A stretch of DNA of 64,000 nt, taken from positions 344,973-408,972 of the forward strand of contig DDGL01000016.1 in assembly GCA_002337605.1 (NCBI GenBank), read 5' to 3'. The notes below the pieces were generated by a model. It searched no databases and had not been told where the DNA came from. It saw only the letters and a program-made list of their open reading frames with translations. Origin of the DNA: Flavobacteriaceae bacterium UBA1903 (GTDB lineage: Bacteria > Bacteroidota > Bacteroidia > Flavobacteriales > Flavobacteriaceae). The position numbers and the translations under genes are program-made. Positions 8,864 to 16,538 of this stretch are shown in pieces. Numbering within the stretch: the stretch's first letter is position 1; each line of letters begins with the position of its first letter.

Positions 8864-8938
8864 CAAATTTAGATGAGATACTAAGGGTAAAAGATGACTT
8901 TTGTCATATTTCGGACAATTTTATCTTTTTTATATTTG
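8864..8938. promoter_or_regulatory. Divergent nos / rrf2-ric promoters sharing one Fnr-type operator
   Basis: The perfect palindrome TGACTTTTGTCA lies at 8895-8906. On the minus strand TAAATTTG (8864-8871) begins 29.5 bp from its centre and drives the cytochrome c-nos operon. On the plus strand TATATTTG (8931-8938) begins 30.5 bp from its centre and drives rrf2-ric-globin. One site is thus placed at about -41.5 for both promoters, which suits class II activation in both directions. Confidence 0.78.
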
Positions 8939-8956
8939 CAGTATAAAATTTGATGT

Positions 8957-9391
8957 ATGTTTTCAAAAGCCTGTGAATATGGTATCCGTTCTTTGATCTT
9001 TATTGCAATGAAATCGAACGAGGGTAAACGGGTCAATATTTCAGCTATTTCAAAACAGATAGATGGACCAGAAGCCTTTACCGCAAAAGTGTTGCAACAA
9101 CTTGTAAAAGGCGGTGTGATCAAATCAATAAAAGGACCTCATGGTGGTTTTGAAATTACATCAGAAAGTATAGAGGCGACTACACTTGCAGATATAGTAG
9201 CGATTATCGATGGACCTAAAATTTATAGCGGCTGTGGGTTGGGGCTCAACGACTGTAACGAAGAAAAACCCTGTCCATTACATTTTCAATTTGCAGAAGT
9301 AAGAAACGGACTTAAAACAATGTTGGAAAATACGACGCTCCAAACCCTAGCTTTTGACCTAGAAGCCGGGACATCATTCTTAAAGCATTAA
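8957..9391 (+). CDS. Rrf2-family regulator, probable NO or iron-sulfur sensor
   Basis: 144 residues. An N-terminal winged helix (MFSKACEYGIRSLIFIA, with the recognition segment GPEAFTAKVLQQL) is followed by three cysteines in the order C-x6-C-x5-C (CGLGLNDC then EEKPC), the spacing class used for a [2Fe-2S] cluster in NsrR and IscR. It lies 27 bp upstream of the RIC repair gene, and the transcription unit shares its operator with nos. A role as nitric-oxide-sensing repressor is likely but not proved; IscR-like control is the alternative. Confidence 0.85.
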   Translation: MFSKACEYGIRSLIFIAMKSNEGKRVNISAISKQIDGPEAFTAKVLQQLVKGGVIKSIKGPHGGFEITSESIEATTLADIVAIIDGPKIYSGCGLGLNDCNEEKPCPLHFQFAEVRNGLKTMLENTTLQTLAFDLEAGTSFLKH

Positions 9392-9418
9392 AAATTTAAA
9401 TTCAATAAATAAAATAAT

Positions 9419-10165
9419 ATGGAAGCACTTAAAAAGAAAGAGATAGGGCGATTTGTAGCCGAAGATTTTAGAACAGCCGCAGTATTTTCTGAATACGGAA
9501 TCGATTTTTGCTGTCGTGGCAACAGACCTCTGGACGAAGTTTGTGAGAAAAATAATATTGTCTTGGAAGATATTCTTGAAAAACTGGAAATCTCGTCCAC
9601 ACAAGTACAGCATAATGTGCAGGCTTTTAATACGTGGCCACTGGACTTACTGGTAACCTATATTGAAAAGACCCATCATAAATATGTAGAAAGCAAGATA
9701 CCAGTACTATCACAATTTTTAACCAAACTTTGCAAGGTTCACGGCGAACGCCATCCAGAGCTTATTGAAATTAACCGCTTATTTGAAGCCGTTGCGGGCG
9801 AGTTGGCACAGCATATGAAAAAAGAAGAATTGGTGCTTTTTCCACGTATTAAAAAGATGGTTGAAAGTATTGACGAAAATATACCTCTGGAACCAGCTCA
9901 TTTTGGCACCGTGCAAAATCCCATTTCTATGATGGAACACGAGCACGACAATGCGGGGCAGATCTTTAGAGATATTTCAAAACTTAGTGATGGATACACG
10001 CCACCAGAAGACGCTTGTAACACCTACAAAGTTACATTTTCTATGCTTGATGAGTTTGAAAAAGACCTTCATCTACATATTCACCTTGAAAACAATATTT
10101 TGTTTCCAAAAGCATTAAAAATGGAACAAAAGCTGATGTCAAGTAATCAAAGTTGTGCCCTCTAA
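9419..10165 (+). CDS. ric: Iron-sulfur cluster repair di-iron protein RIC (ScdA/YtfE family)
   Basis: 248 residues. The N-terminal ScdA domain has FSEYGIDFCCRGNRPL, with the Cys-Cys pair. It is followed by a hemerythrin-like four-helix bundle with iron ligands in HHKYVES, HGERHPE, HMKKEE, EHEHDNAG and HIHLENN. Members repair iron-sulfur clusters damaged by nitric oxide or oxidants in the cytoplasm. The neighbours (Rrf2 sensor upstream, truncated globin 35 bp downstream) fit nitrosative-stress defence linked to denitrification. Confidence 0.93.
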   Translation: MEALKKKEIGRFVAEDFRTAAVFSEYGIDFCCRGNRPLDEVCEKNNIVLEDILEKLEISSTQVQHNVQAFNTWPLDLLVTYIEKTHHKYVESKIPVLSQFLTKLCKVHGERHPELIEINRLFEAVAGELAQHMKKEELVLFPRIKKMVESIDENIPLEPAHFGTVQNPISMMEHEHDNAGQIFRDISKLSDGYTPPEDACNTYKVTFSMLDEFEKDLHLHIHLENNILFPKALKMEQKLMSSNQSCAL

Positions 10166-10200
10166 GAGGTTTAAGACTTCATACATATTCTATAAAGCAG

Positions 10201-10587
10201 ATGGTAAAAACGATTGAAAACAGGGAAGATATTTCATTTCTGGTGCATAGTTTTTATGCGAAGGTGCGGAAGGATTCCCTTTTGGGTCCAATTTTTAACA
10301 GCCATATACCTGAAGAAAAATGGCCTGAACACCTTGAAAAGTTAACCGATTTTTGGGAAACCAATCTTTTTGGTATTGCAAAATTTAAGGGAAGTCCTAC
10401 TCAAAAACACGTGAATGTGGACCGTAACCTAAACCATACCGTAGGCCAAAACCATTTTGGGCAATGGCTCAATTTGTGGTTTGAGACAATAGATATTCTT
10501 TTTGAAGGTCAACTGGCACAAAATGCGAAAGAAGCTGCCAGAAGAATGGCACACGGGCAGTTTATGGCTATCTGGAACCATCGATAA
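10201..10587 (+). CDS. Group III truncated hemoglobin
   Basis: 128 residues from the ATG at 10201. An in-frame TTG at 10153 would add 16 residues inside the end of ric and is less likely. The family pattern is seen in ISFLVHSFYAKVRKD, the F-x-W-E-T-N-LFG segment, KGSPTQKHVNV with the probable proximal His, and HFGQWLNLWFETID. Group III globins bind O2 or NO; an NO-detoxifying or oxygen-handling role fits the operon with RIC. A second member is encoded at 29878-30264 in the cbb3 operon. Confidence 0.9.
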   Translation: MVKTIENREDISFLVHSFYAKVRKDSLLGPIFNSHIPEEKWPEHLEKLTDFWETNLFGIAKFKGSPTQKHVNVDRNLNHTVGQNHFGQWLNLWFETIDILFEGQLAQNAKEAARRMAHGQFMAIWNHR

Positions 10588-10626
10588 TACATTTAAAATA
10601 ATTTATACTTTACGATGAACCTAGAA

Positions 10627-10659
10627 AAAGCCCTTTTGAGAATTACTCAAAAGGGCTTT
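10627..10659 (+). terminator. Rho-independent-type hairpin after the globin gene
   Basis: A 14-bp perfect stem (10627-10640 with 10646-10659; arm AAAGCCCTTTTGAG) closes a 5-nt loop and is flanked by A and T runs. It separates the plus-strand rrf2-ric-globin unit from the convergent minus-strand gene at 10697 and could act in both directions. Confidence 0.85.
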
Positions 10660-10696
10660 GTTTATAGAACAGAGCTCTAAATACTAAAAATTAAAA

Positions 10697-10948
10697 TCAA
10701 ATTAATTCTGTTTCTGAATCATTGATTTCATTATTTTTAACAGGAAATCCTTTAATGGGGTGTCCTATTTCAGCAAGACTCATTTCGAGCGATATCAAAG
10801 CATTGTGCGAAATGCAGTCCAAAATCAAATAGCCATTAGAGATATCTAACTGAGTGTTGGATATTCCTTCTATGCTCGCCGCTTTCTTCACTACGGTATC
10901 GGCACAATCTTTACACTTCAAAATATGTGATTTAAATTCAACTTTCAC
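10697..10948 (-). CDS. Small heavy-metal-associated-domain-like protein
   Basis: 83 residues with a ferredoxin-like beta-alpha-beta pattern and the motif KCKDC (Cys13, Cys16), like the metal site of copper chaperones. A conventional GMTCxxC is not present; here it is HILKCKDCAD. It ends in an acidic tail. A cytoplasmic copper or other soft-metal carrier is inferred, which would suit the copper demand of NosZ and cbb3 oxidase. It is a single-gene unit with its own Fnr-type promoter. Confidence 0.65.
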   Translation of the reverse strand: MKVEFKSHILKCKDCADTVVKKAASIEGISNTQLDISNGYLILDCISHNALISLEMSLAEIGHPIKGFPVKNNEINDSETELI

Positions 10949-10966
10949 AACCTTTAATCTTTAAGA

Positions 10967-11009
10967 CAAAATTAGAAGGTTTTTATCCTATGGATTATGA
11001 CAAAAGTCA
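10967..11009 (-). promoter_or_regulatory. Fnr-type operator plus -7 element
   Basis: TGACAAAAGTCA (10998-11009) and TAATTTTG (10967-10974, minus strand) are 29.5 bp apart, centre to first base of the -7 element. They precede the metal-domain protein gene by 18 bp. Confidence 0.75.
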
Positions 11010-11090
11010 GTTAGGTCTTTTTTTGATATGGCGTTTGCACAACCCTCGCATTTTAAACTTCATCAAACGAATGTTGTGTTCATAGCAGGC

Positions 11091-11546
11091 TTAAAATTTT
11101 CTTATTCTTCCAGTTATCTCATCCATACTAATGGAAAATACAATTGGTATTTCGTCATTCTCTATTTTACTTGAGAATTCACTTAAAAAATTTAAATCCC
11201 TTAGTTCCTTACGTATAATTAATTCTTTTACCCCTAAAGAGAATTGATGAAGTAAGGCTTTTGCTGTACTTCCCGAGCTTTCCTCATACGTGCCTTTAAT
11301 AAGGACTGATTTCCACTCATTAACAGATTCAATATCTGTGACAGAAAGAGAAACCGAATGGTTTTTACGCATAGCATTAATCTTGTGCCCGATAGCTGAA
11401 TAACAGATGATTTTCTTCTGCTCTGCATTATAGAAATACGTAATTGGTACTACAATAGGTGTGTTTTGATGAATATATCCCAATGAACCAATGTAATTAT
11501 TACTAAGTAGTAGCAAATTTTCGGTTTTGTCTAATCTCTTTGTCAT
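11091..11546 (-). CDS. Pyridoxamine 5'-phosphate oxidase-related flavin protein (NimA-like)
   Basis: 151 residues with the split-barrel flavin-binding fold of the PPOX/NimA family: GSLGYIHQNTPIVVPITYFYN, CYSAIGHKINAMRKN and a VLIKGTYEE strand. Such proteins bind FMN or heme and act as small reductases, for example in nitroimidazole resistance. The actual substrate cannot be read. It is a single-gene unit with an Fnr-type promoter. Confidence 0.78.
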   Translation of the reverse strand: MTKRLDKTENLLLLSNNYIGSLGYIHQNTPIVVPITYFYNAEQKKIICYSAIGHKINAMRKNHSVSLSVTDIESVNEWKSVLIKGTYEESSGSTAKALLHQFSLGVKELIIRKELRDLNFLSEFSSKIENDEIPIVFSISMDEITGRIRKF

Positions 11547-11567
11547 ATCATTGAATTTAATTCAACA

Positions 11568-11610
11568 TAAAATTAAACCGGCTGCCTTGAAAATTTTATG
11601 ACTTATGTCA
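11568..11610 (-). promoter_or_regulatory. Fnr-type operator plus -7 element
   Basis: The palindrome TGACTTATGTCA (11599-11610) has its centre 29.5 bp from TAATTTTA (11568-11575, minus strand), which differs from TAnnTTTG only in the last base. It serves the flavin-protein gene. Confidence 0.7.
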
Positions 11611-11699
11611 GCAAATCGATATTTCCTATTAAGAAGTATCGTGATTTAATAAATGGATGTCTTTTCAGAATCTCGTGATAGCATCAAAATAATTTAGAC

Positions 11700-11742
11700 T
11701 GACTTAAATCATCTTTTTTATGCAACAGGTCTCATAATTTTG
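11700..11742 (+). promoter_or_regulatory. Fnr-type operator plus -7 element
   Basis: TGACTTAAATCA (11700-11711) has a full left half-site and a relaxed right half. TAATTTTG (11735-11742) begins 29.5 bp from its centre, and the ATG of the stress-protein gene follows 25 bp later. Confidence 0.65.
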
Positions 11743-11766
11743 TAACAACATTTAAAACCAGATACT

Positions 11767-12600
11767 ATGAAAACCATTTTAATTCCTATAGATTTTAGCA
11801 GCACCAGTAGTAAGGCTTTAGAAATAGGTGCTACGATAGCAAAACGTATTTCTGCCAAGATTGTGCTTACACATATGGCGGGAATAGAAAAAGGTGTTTT
11901 AACAAGGACGACTAACTTTGAGGAAACATTATACCATACCAAGCTTGCAGAAAAACAGTATAGTGAGTTATTGAAGCAACCTTTTTTAGAAGGCATACTT
12001 GTAGAACCTGTTCTACAAAAAACATTGAATTTTTCAAGTATCAATAATTTTGCAAAGGATATAGATGCATCGCTTATTGTGATGGGGTCTCACGGCAGTA
12101 GTGGCTTAAATGAAATTTTTAAAGGAAGTAATGCAGAAAAGGTGGTGCGAAGTTCAGAAATTCCTTTGCTCGTAGTAAAAGAAAATGAACTTGCTTTTGC
12201 GCCCGAAAGATTAATTTTTGCAAGCAATTTTGACGAAGAAGCCTGTGACGCCTATTCTAAAATCGTCGAGATAGCTGAATTATTATCTGTTCAAATAGAA
12301 TTACTATACGTTAACTTACCTGGAAAAGAGTTTATTAGCACCATAGAAATGGACGAAAAACTACTGCGTTTTTTCAACAAAGTAAATCATCCAGACCCGG
12401 TAAATGCTATTAAAACAGTAAATCGGGTTGCAGATTACAGCGTAGAGGAAGGTGTTTTCAATTTTGCATCATTATCAGGTGCAGATATCATCGCCATTCC
12501 CACACACGGTCGTATGGGACTGTCCCATTTATTGAATGGTAGTATAGGTGAAGACATTGCAAACCACTCAACACTTCCGGTTCTTACGGTAAAGATTTAA
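11767..12600 (+). CDS. Tandem universal stress protein
   Basis: 277 residues made of two UspA domains. Domain one begins TILIPIDFSST and ends with the ATP-binding loop VMGSHGSSGLNEIFKGSNAE. Domain two ends with AIPTHGRMGLSHLLNGSIGED, so both nucleotide loops (G-x2-G-x9-G-[ST]) look intact. It is first in a three-gene run with a PdxH-like gene (3 bp away) and a CoA-transferase. The Fnr-type promoter suggests anaerobic induction, as known for several bacterial UspA proteins. Confidence 0.88.
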   Translation: MKTILIPIDFSSTSSKALEIGATIAKRISAKIVLTHMAGIEKGVLTRTTNFEETLYHTKLAEKQYSELLKQPFLEGILVEPVLQKTLNFSSINNFAKDIDASLIVMGSHGSSGLNEIFKGSNAEKVVRSSEIPLLVVKENELAFAPERLIFASNFDEEACDAYSKIVEIAELLSVQIELLYVNLPGKEFISTIEMDEKLLRFFNKVNHPDPVNAIKTVNRVADYSVEEGVFNFASLSGADIIAIPTHGRMGLSHLLNGSIGEDIANHSTLPVLTVKI

Positions 12601-12603
12601 AAA

Positions 12604-13200
12604 ATGATAGATCATAACCCTTTGCAGGAATTTCATAAGCTGTTCTGCAAAGCCAATGACCATAGCAACGGTTCCGAAGTAAATGCAATGCTTCTTACCA
12701 CAATAGGACAAGATGGTTTTCCCCATTCTCGGACGGTATTACTTAAGAAATACGATTGGGATGGGTTAACATTATTCACAAATTACGACAGTAAAAAAGG
12801 ACGTGACATTGCTTATAATAATCGAGTTCATTTGTTGTTTCAATGGCAGCATAATTCAACTGAAATCCATATCGAAGGACTCGCAGAGAAATTACCAGAA
12901 GCTATTTCGCAGAATTATTTTAGTGTACGTCCAAGAGAAAGTAAATTAGGTGCCTACGCCTCACAACAGAGTCGAACAATAGCATCAAGAAAATTACTTG
13001 ATGCTGCTTTTGCGAAAGCGGACAAAGCATTTCAAAACAAAGAAGTACCAAAACCTAACAATTGGGGTGGTTATTTGGTAAAACCCTCGAAAATTAGTTT
13101 TATTAATAACAGTAATTATGTGGTTGAAGATAAAACCTACGCACTCAACAAAAATTATAATTGGTCTTTAAAGGCCCACTATTTTATAAAAGAAAAATAA
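12604..13200 (+). CDS. PdxH-like flavin oxidase with altered C-terminus
   Basis: 198 residues. The N-terminal two thirds match pyridoxamine 5'-phosphate oxidase: SRTVLLKKYDWDGLTLFTNYDSKKG, the FQWQ and QIHIEG-like strand, YFSVRPRESKLGAYASQQS. The C-terminal dimerisation end differs. Where PdxH has Arg-x-His-Asp-Arg for substrate phosphate and pyridine contact, this protein reads YVVEDKTYAL, and the terminal W-x3-R-L-x-P motif is replaced. FMN binding is likely; true PdxH activity is doubtful. It lies between a stress protein and a CoA-transferase gene under an Fnr-type promoter. Confidence 0.75.
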   Translation: MIDHNPLQEFHKLFCKANDHSNGSEVNAMLLTTIGQDGFPHSRTVLLKKYDWDGLTLFTNYDSKKGRDIAYNNRVHLLFQWQHNSTEIHIEGLAEKLPEAISQNYFSVRPRESKLGAYASQQSRTIASRKLLDAAFAKADKAFQNKEVPKPNNWGGYLVKPSKISFINNSNYVVEDKTYALNKNYNWSLKAHYFIKEK

Positions 13201-13202
13201 CT

Positions 13203-14486
13203 ATGAATATGAAGTATGTTACCGCCCAAGAAGCAGTAAAAAAAGTTACATCTGGAAATCGTGTCTTTTTTCAAGGTGCAGCGATGACCCCTAATCTTTT
13301 AATTGAAGCACTTTGCGACAGACACCAAGAATTTAAAGATGTAGAAATATGTCAAGTACACACTGAAGGCAATGCACGATACACTCAAGAACCCTATAAT
13401 AAATCATTTAAAGTAAACAGCTTTTTTGTAGGTAGTAATGTGAGACAGTCCGTGAATAAAGGCAATGGTGACTACGTTCCTATTTTTTTGAGCGAAATCC
13501 ATCATTTGTTTCGACAAGAAATTCTACCACTTGATGTGGCTTTTATCCAAGTTTCAGAACCAGATGCACACGGGTTTTGTTCTTTAGGAACGTCTGTTGA
13601 TATTACATTGCCTGCGATTGAAACTGCCAAAACAATAATTGCCCAGGTCAACCCAAAGGTTCCCAGAACACACGGCGACGGCATTATTCATTCCTCAAAA
13701 ATTGACATTGCGGTACACTATGACCGACCAATGAAAAATACGGAAAGCGTATCACTTACGGCAATAGAAAAACAGATAGGCGAGAACGTAGCAAATCTCA
13801 TTGAAGATGGTGCAACCTTGCAAATGGGAATAGGCAATATTCCAAATGCTGTATTAAATAATTTGGGCAACCATAAAGGCTTAGGAATACATACCGAAAT
13901 GTTTTCTGATGGTATAGTACACTTAGTAGAAAAAGGTGTCATTACAGGCGAACACAAGATTATCAAACAAGGAAAAATTGTGACTTGTTTTGCTGTGGGA
14001 AGCCAAAAATTATATGATTTTGTAAATGACAATCCATTGGTACATTTCAAGGAAGCTGCCTATACCAATGATACGGCAATCATTCGACAGAATCCTAAGG
14101 TAACTGCTATAAATAGTGCAATTGAAATAGATTTAACAGGGCAAGTATGCGCAGATACCATTGGCGGAAGGCAGTATAGCGGCGTAGGAGGACAGATGGA
14201 TTTTATACGTGGTGCATCACTTTCTAAAGGTGGTAAACCTATTTTTGCTATGACTTCCACGACCGCAAAAGGAATTTCAAAAATAACACCGTTTCTCAAT
14301 CAAGGTGCTGGTGTAACTACAACAAGAGCGCACGTACATTATGTAGTAACAGAATATGGCGTTGCAAACCTCTTTGGCAAAAACCTGAAACAACGCGCCA
14401 AAGCATTGATTGAAATTGCTCATCCCGATGTTAGGGAAGAGCTTACAAAAGAAGCTTTTGAAAGGTTTGGGAGTTTAAATTTTTAG
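13203..14486 (+). CDS. Acetyl-CoA hydrolase / 4-hydroxybutyrate CoA-transferase family protein
   Basis: 427 residues from the ATG at 13203, two bases after the preceding stop; an upstream in-frame start would overlap the PdxH-like gene by 40 bp. Family I CoA-transferase features are seen: IPNAVLNNL, GIHTEMFSDGIV (probable catalytic Glu), AVGSQKLYDFV, GVGGQMDFIRGA and TRAHVHYVVTEYGVANLFGKN. It moves CoA between acyl groups, for example succinyl-CoA to acetate. Fermentative acetate or hydroxybutyrate metabolism at low oxygen is inferred from the Fnr-type promoter; the exact acyl substrate is unknown. Confidence 0.88.
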   Translation: MNMKYVTAQEAVKKVTSGNRVFFQGAAMTPNLLIEALCDRHQEFKDVEICQVHTEGNARYTQEPYNKSFKVNSFFVGSNVRQSVNKGNGDYVPIFLSEIHHLFRQEILPLDVAFIQVSEPDAHGFCSLGTSVDITLPAIETAKTIIAQVNPKVPRTHGDGIIHSSKIDIAVHYDRPMKNTESVSLTAIEKQIGENVANLIEDGATLQMGIGNIPNAVLNNLGNHKGLGIHTEMFSDGIVHLVEKGVITGEHKIIKQGKIVTCFAVGSQKLYDFVNDNPLVHFKEAAYTNDTAIIRQNPKVTAINSAIEIDLTGQVCADTIGGRQYSGVGGQMDFIRGASLSKGGKPIFAMTSTTAKGISKITPFLNQGAGVTTTRAHVHYVVTEYGVANLFGKNLKQRAKALIEIAHPDVREELTKEAFERFGSLNF

Positions 14487-14491
14487 AAAAA

Positions 14492-15193
14492 TTAAATGCC
14501 TTCTACTAGGTTGTAGAGGGCTTTTTTATCTTCAATTTTTATACGTTTTCCAGATGTAGAAACGAGACCTTCTTTTTTAAACTTGGTAAGTGTTCGTATC
14601 AATAATTCTGTTGCAGTTCCTACCACATCGGCAATATCGGCCCTGGTAAGTTGAAGGTACAAATAGCCTTCATTATCAACCCCAAAATTATCTTCAAGAT
14701 ACATCAGTACTTCGGCAAGACGCTGGCGCACACTTTTTTGTGCCATATTTACAATTACGTCATCTGCAAATTTCAATTCTTGCGCCATATGTTTTAGCAC
14801 CGCATTTGTAAAAACAGGATTGGTTTGTAATGGTTCTTCTATATGCGTTTTTGGGATAAAGCAAACTTCCATATCTTCAAGAGCCGTGGCACTTAAATTA
14901 GTAGCTTCTGAAGAGATCACAGAGCGATGTCCCAAAACCTCGCCTTTAGTAGCGAGTTTCACGATTTGATCGCGACCATTATCGCTCATTTTAGACAATT
15001 TAGAAATTCCATTACGTACACAAAACACGCCTCCCAGCCGTTCACCTTCACTAAAGATAACTTCACCTTTTTTGATGACTTTTGTTTCTTTATGGTCGGC
15101 CATTTGCTTCAACTCTTCCTTTTTAAGGGCCTTAAAGCTGTTCATCTGCCTAATAATACAATTCTCGCAACGCGAGTTTTCGTGTTTACTCAT
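14492..15193 (-). CDS. Crp/Fnr-family regulator with four cysteines, probable oxygen sensor
   Basis: 233 residues: N-terminal cysteines in CENC (Cys9, Cys12), a cyclic-nucleotide-type beta barrel (about 35-115), a dimer helix, and a C-terminal winged helix. Cys58 and Cys111 complete a possible four-cysteine set for a [4Fe-4S] cluster as in FNR, although spacing differs from E. coli. The recognition helix TATELLIRTLTKF keeps Glu196 and Arg200, equivalent to the FNR residues that read the GA of TGA half-sites. It is therefore the best candidate to bind the nine TGAC-N4-GTCA-like sites in the window. No such site is seen at its own promoter; TAATTTTG (15201-15208) is a possible -7 element. Confidence 0.85.
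   Translation of the reverse strand: MSKHENSRCENCIIRQMNSFKALKKEELKQMADHKETKVIKKGEVIFSEGERLGGVFCVRNGISKLSKMSDNGRDQIVKLATKGEVLGHRSVISSEATNLSATALEDMEVCFIPKTHIEEPLQTNPVFTNAVLKHMAQELKFADDVIVNMAQKSVRQRLAEVLMYLEDNFGVDNEGYLYLQLTRADIADVVGTATELLIRTLTKFKKEGLVSTSGKRIKIEDKKALYNLVEGI
14498..14527 (+). terminator. Terminator of the CoA-transferase operon, inside the fnr-like gene
   Basis: Stem GCCTTCTAC (14498-14506) with GTAGAGGGC (14513-14521), one G-T pair, 6-nt loop, followed by T6 (14522-14527). It stops plus-strand transcription but lies within the last codons of the convergent regulator gene. Confidence 0.75.
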
Positions 15194-15325
15194 ACCGCTA
15201 CAAAATTAATGGAAATAAAATTAACGGAGATAGTATTTGCCGATTTCTAAAATACCCGTGAAATAGTTGAATCTTAAAATAGATAACAGAGTTAACAACA
15301 TTTAATTGTACTGCTGTTAATTATA

Positions 15326-15547
15326 CTACTGTCCCAAATCCGGTCTGTCCTCGTAAAAATCATTGAAAGTTTTATCAGTTCGATAATCATCCGTTAATAT
15401 TTTATAAACGGTGTAGACCAACAAAACCTGACCTGCGCAAGTGGAGTAAAATACCCAGCTAAATGGAAGATCCATAGCTGTAAAAATCACGACTGTTAAA
15501 AGAAGTAAGGTCGTGATACCCAATAATGTCATTGCTGATAATTTCAT
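15326..15547 (-). CDS. Small two-helix membrane protein, unknown
   Basis: 73 residues with two hydrophobic helices (about 5-26 and 31-50) and a polar, acidic C-terminal tail (NDFYEDRPDLGQ). I do not recognise the family. It lies between the Fnr-like regulator and the hemerythrin gene, both part of the low-oxygen block. The Fnr-type site at 15615 does not have a matching -7 element on this strand. Confidence 0.55.
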   Translation of the reverse strand: MKLSAMTLLGITTLLLLTVVIFTAMDLPFSWVFYSTCAGQVLLVYTVYKILTDDYRTDKTFNDFYEDRPDLGQ

Positions 15548-15614
15548 TTTTCTTATTAAGATACAATTCTTAAGTTTAAAATATTTTAAGGTTTTCCTAA
15601 AGTTTAAAACCAGC

Positions 15615-15657
15615 TGACAAAAGTCGTCGACAATAAAATGGAAAACCCGTATGTTGC
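15615..15657 (+). promoter_or_regulatory. Fnr-type operator plus -7 element
   Basis: TGACAAAAGTCG (15615-15626, one mismatch from the palindrome) has its centre 29.5 bp from TATGTTGC (15650-15657), a relaxed -7 element. It precedes the hemerythrin gene at 15684. Confidence 0.65.
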
Positions 15658-15683
15658 ATATTTATCTAAAGTAATTCAACAAT

Positions 15684-16151
15684 ATGAGCGAAAATCCAAA
15701 ACCTATAAAACGTCATAAAGCATTACAACCATTGAGTAGGCAACATCATTTTGGACTCTTGTTTTCTTGGAAAATAAGGAAAGGTTTTGCTCAAAACACT
15801 TCTCTAGAACGTATGCAAAACTATCGGGATTGGTTTTTTACAACTGAAATTCTTCCACATTTTGAGGCTGATGAAAAGCACATATTCCCTATTCTTGATA
15901 AAATCCACCCTCTTATATTACGAGCCTTAAAAGAGCATCGACGTATTAAACAACTGTTTACAGATACCGAAAATGTTGAGAAAAGCTTAAGCTTACTGGA
16001 AGAAGAACTACAAGCGCACATACGATTTGAAGAGCGCATATTATTTAATGAAATTCAAGAAATCGCTACTACAAAGCAACTTAAAAAGATTGATGAGATA
16101 CATCTTGAAGTTGCCGGTAAACCAGGATATCAGGACCCCTTTTGGAAATAA
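15684..16151 (+). CDS. Hemerythrin-domain protein
   Basis: 155 residues forming a four-helix bundle with the diiron pattern: HHFGLLFSWK, HFEADEKHIFPIL (His-x3-Glu) and HIRFEERILFNEI (His-x3-Glu), plus EHRRIKQLF. Such proteins bind O2 or NO or protect against their products. It has its own Fnr-type promoter and is not in an operon. Distinct from RIC because the N-terminal ScdA domain is missing. Confidence 0.85.
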   Translation: MSENPKPIKRHKALQPLSRQHHFGLLFSWKIRKGFAQNTSLERMQNYRDWFFTTEILPHFEADEKHIFPILDKIHPLILRALKEHRRIKQLFTDTENVEKSLSLLEEELQAHIRFEERILFNEIQEIATTKQLKKIDEIHLEVAGKPGYQDPFWK

Positions 16152-16434
16152 GTTGTGATTTTTATGCATTTTAATGGTCCTCAATATAATTTAAGTTAGT
16201 TAAAATAGTAATACACATTTTCCATTGATACTAATAAGATAGCCATCCTTTCATTCTGACTTCTATCTTTTTTTCTTGAGGATAAACCGCTTCAATAAAA
16301 CCTGGCCTTTCTTATTGATTTACGAGATAAAGCAACACGATCACAGGTGGTTATATTGCTCATTTTTCCATTTTCAAAAGCCTTTATTTCATTTAAAACT
16401 TATTTTAGTCATTTTTGATGTTTATGAGAATTTC

Positions 16435-16536
16435 CTAAAAAATAGGCGCAGGCACTAACCAGTCCAGCATAGCAATGATGGCCAAGCCAATTAGTACTGC
16501 GACTATATAGAATGTACGGTTGCTCATTGATTTCAT
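16435..16536 (-). CDS. 33-residue single-helix membrane peptide
   Basis: ATG at 16536, 2 bp after the stop of the stress protein gene. The product is 33 residues: a short basic N-terminus (MKSMSNR), one membrane helix (about 8-28) and PAPIF at the end. The tight coupling and clean hydrophobic helix argue that it is translated. Function unknown; it closes the nine-gene operon. Confidence 0.55.
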   Translation of the reverse strand: MKSMSNRTFYIVAVLIGLAIIAMLDWLVPAPIF

Positions 16537-16538
16537 AG

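Noticed and set aside
10153..10200. TTG start 48 bp upstream of the first globin gene
   Set aside because: It would place the start inside ric and add residues unlike the globin family; the ATG at 10201 aligns with the second globin.
15584..15620. Possible divergent Fnr-type control of the 73-residue membrane protein gene from the site at 15615
   Set aside because: The sequence at the expected -7 position on the minus strand reads CCTTAAAA, which does not resemble TAnnTTTG.
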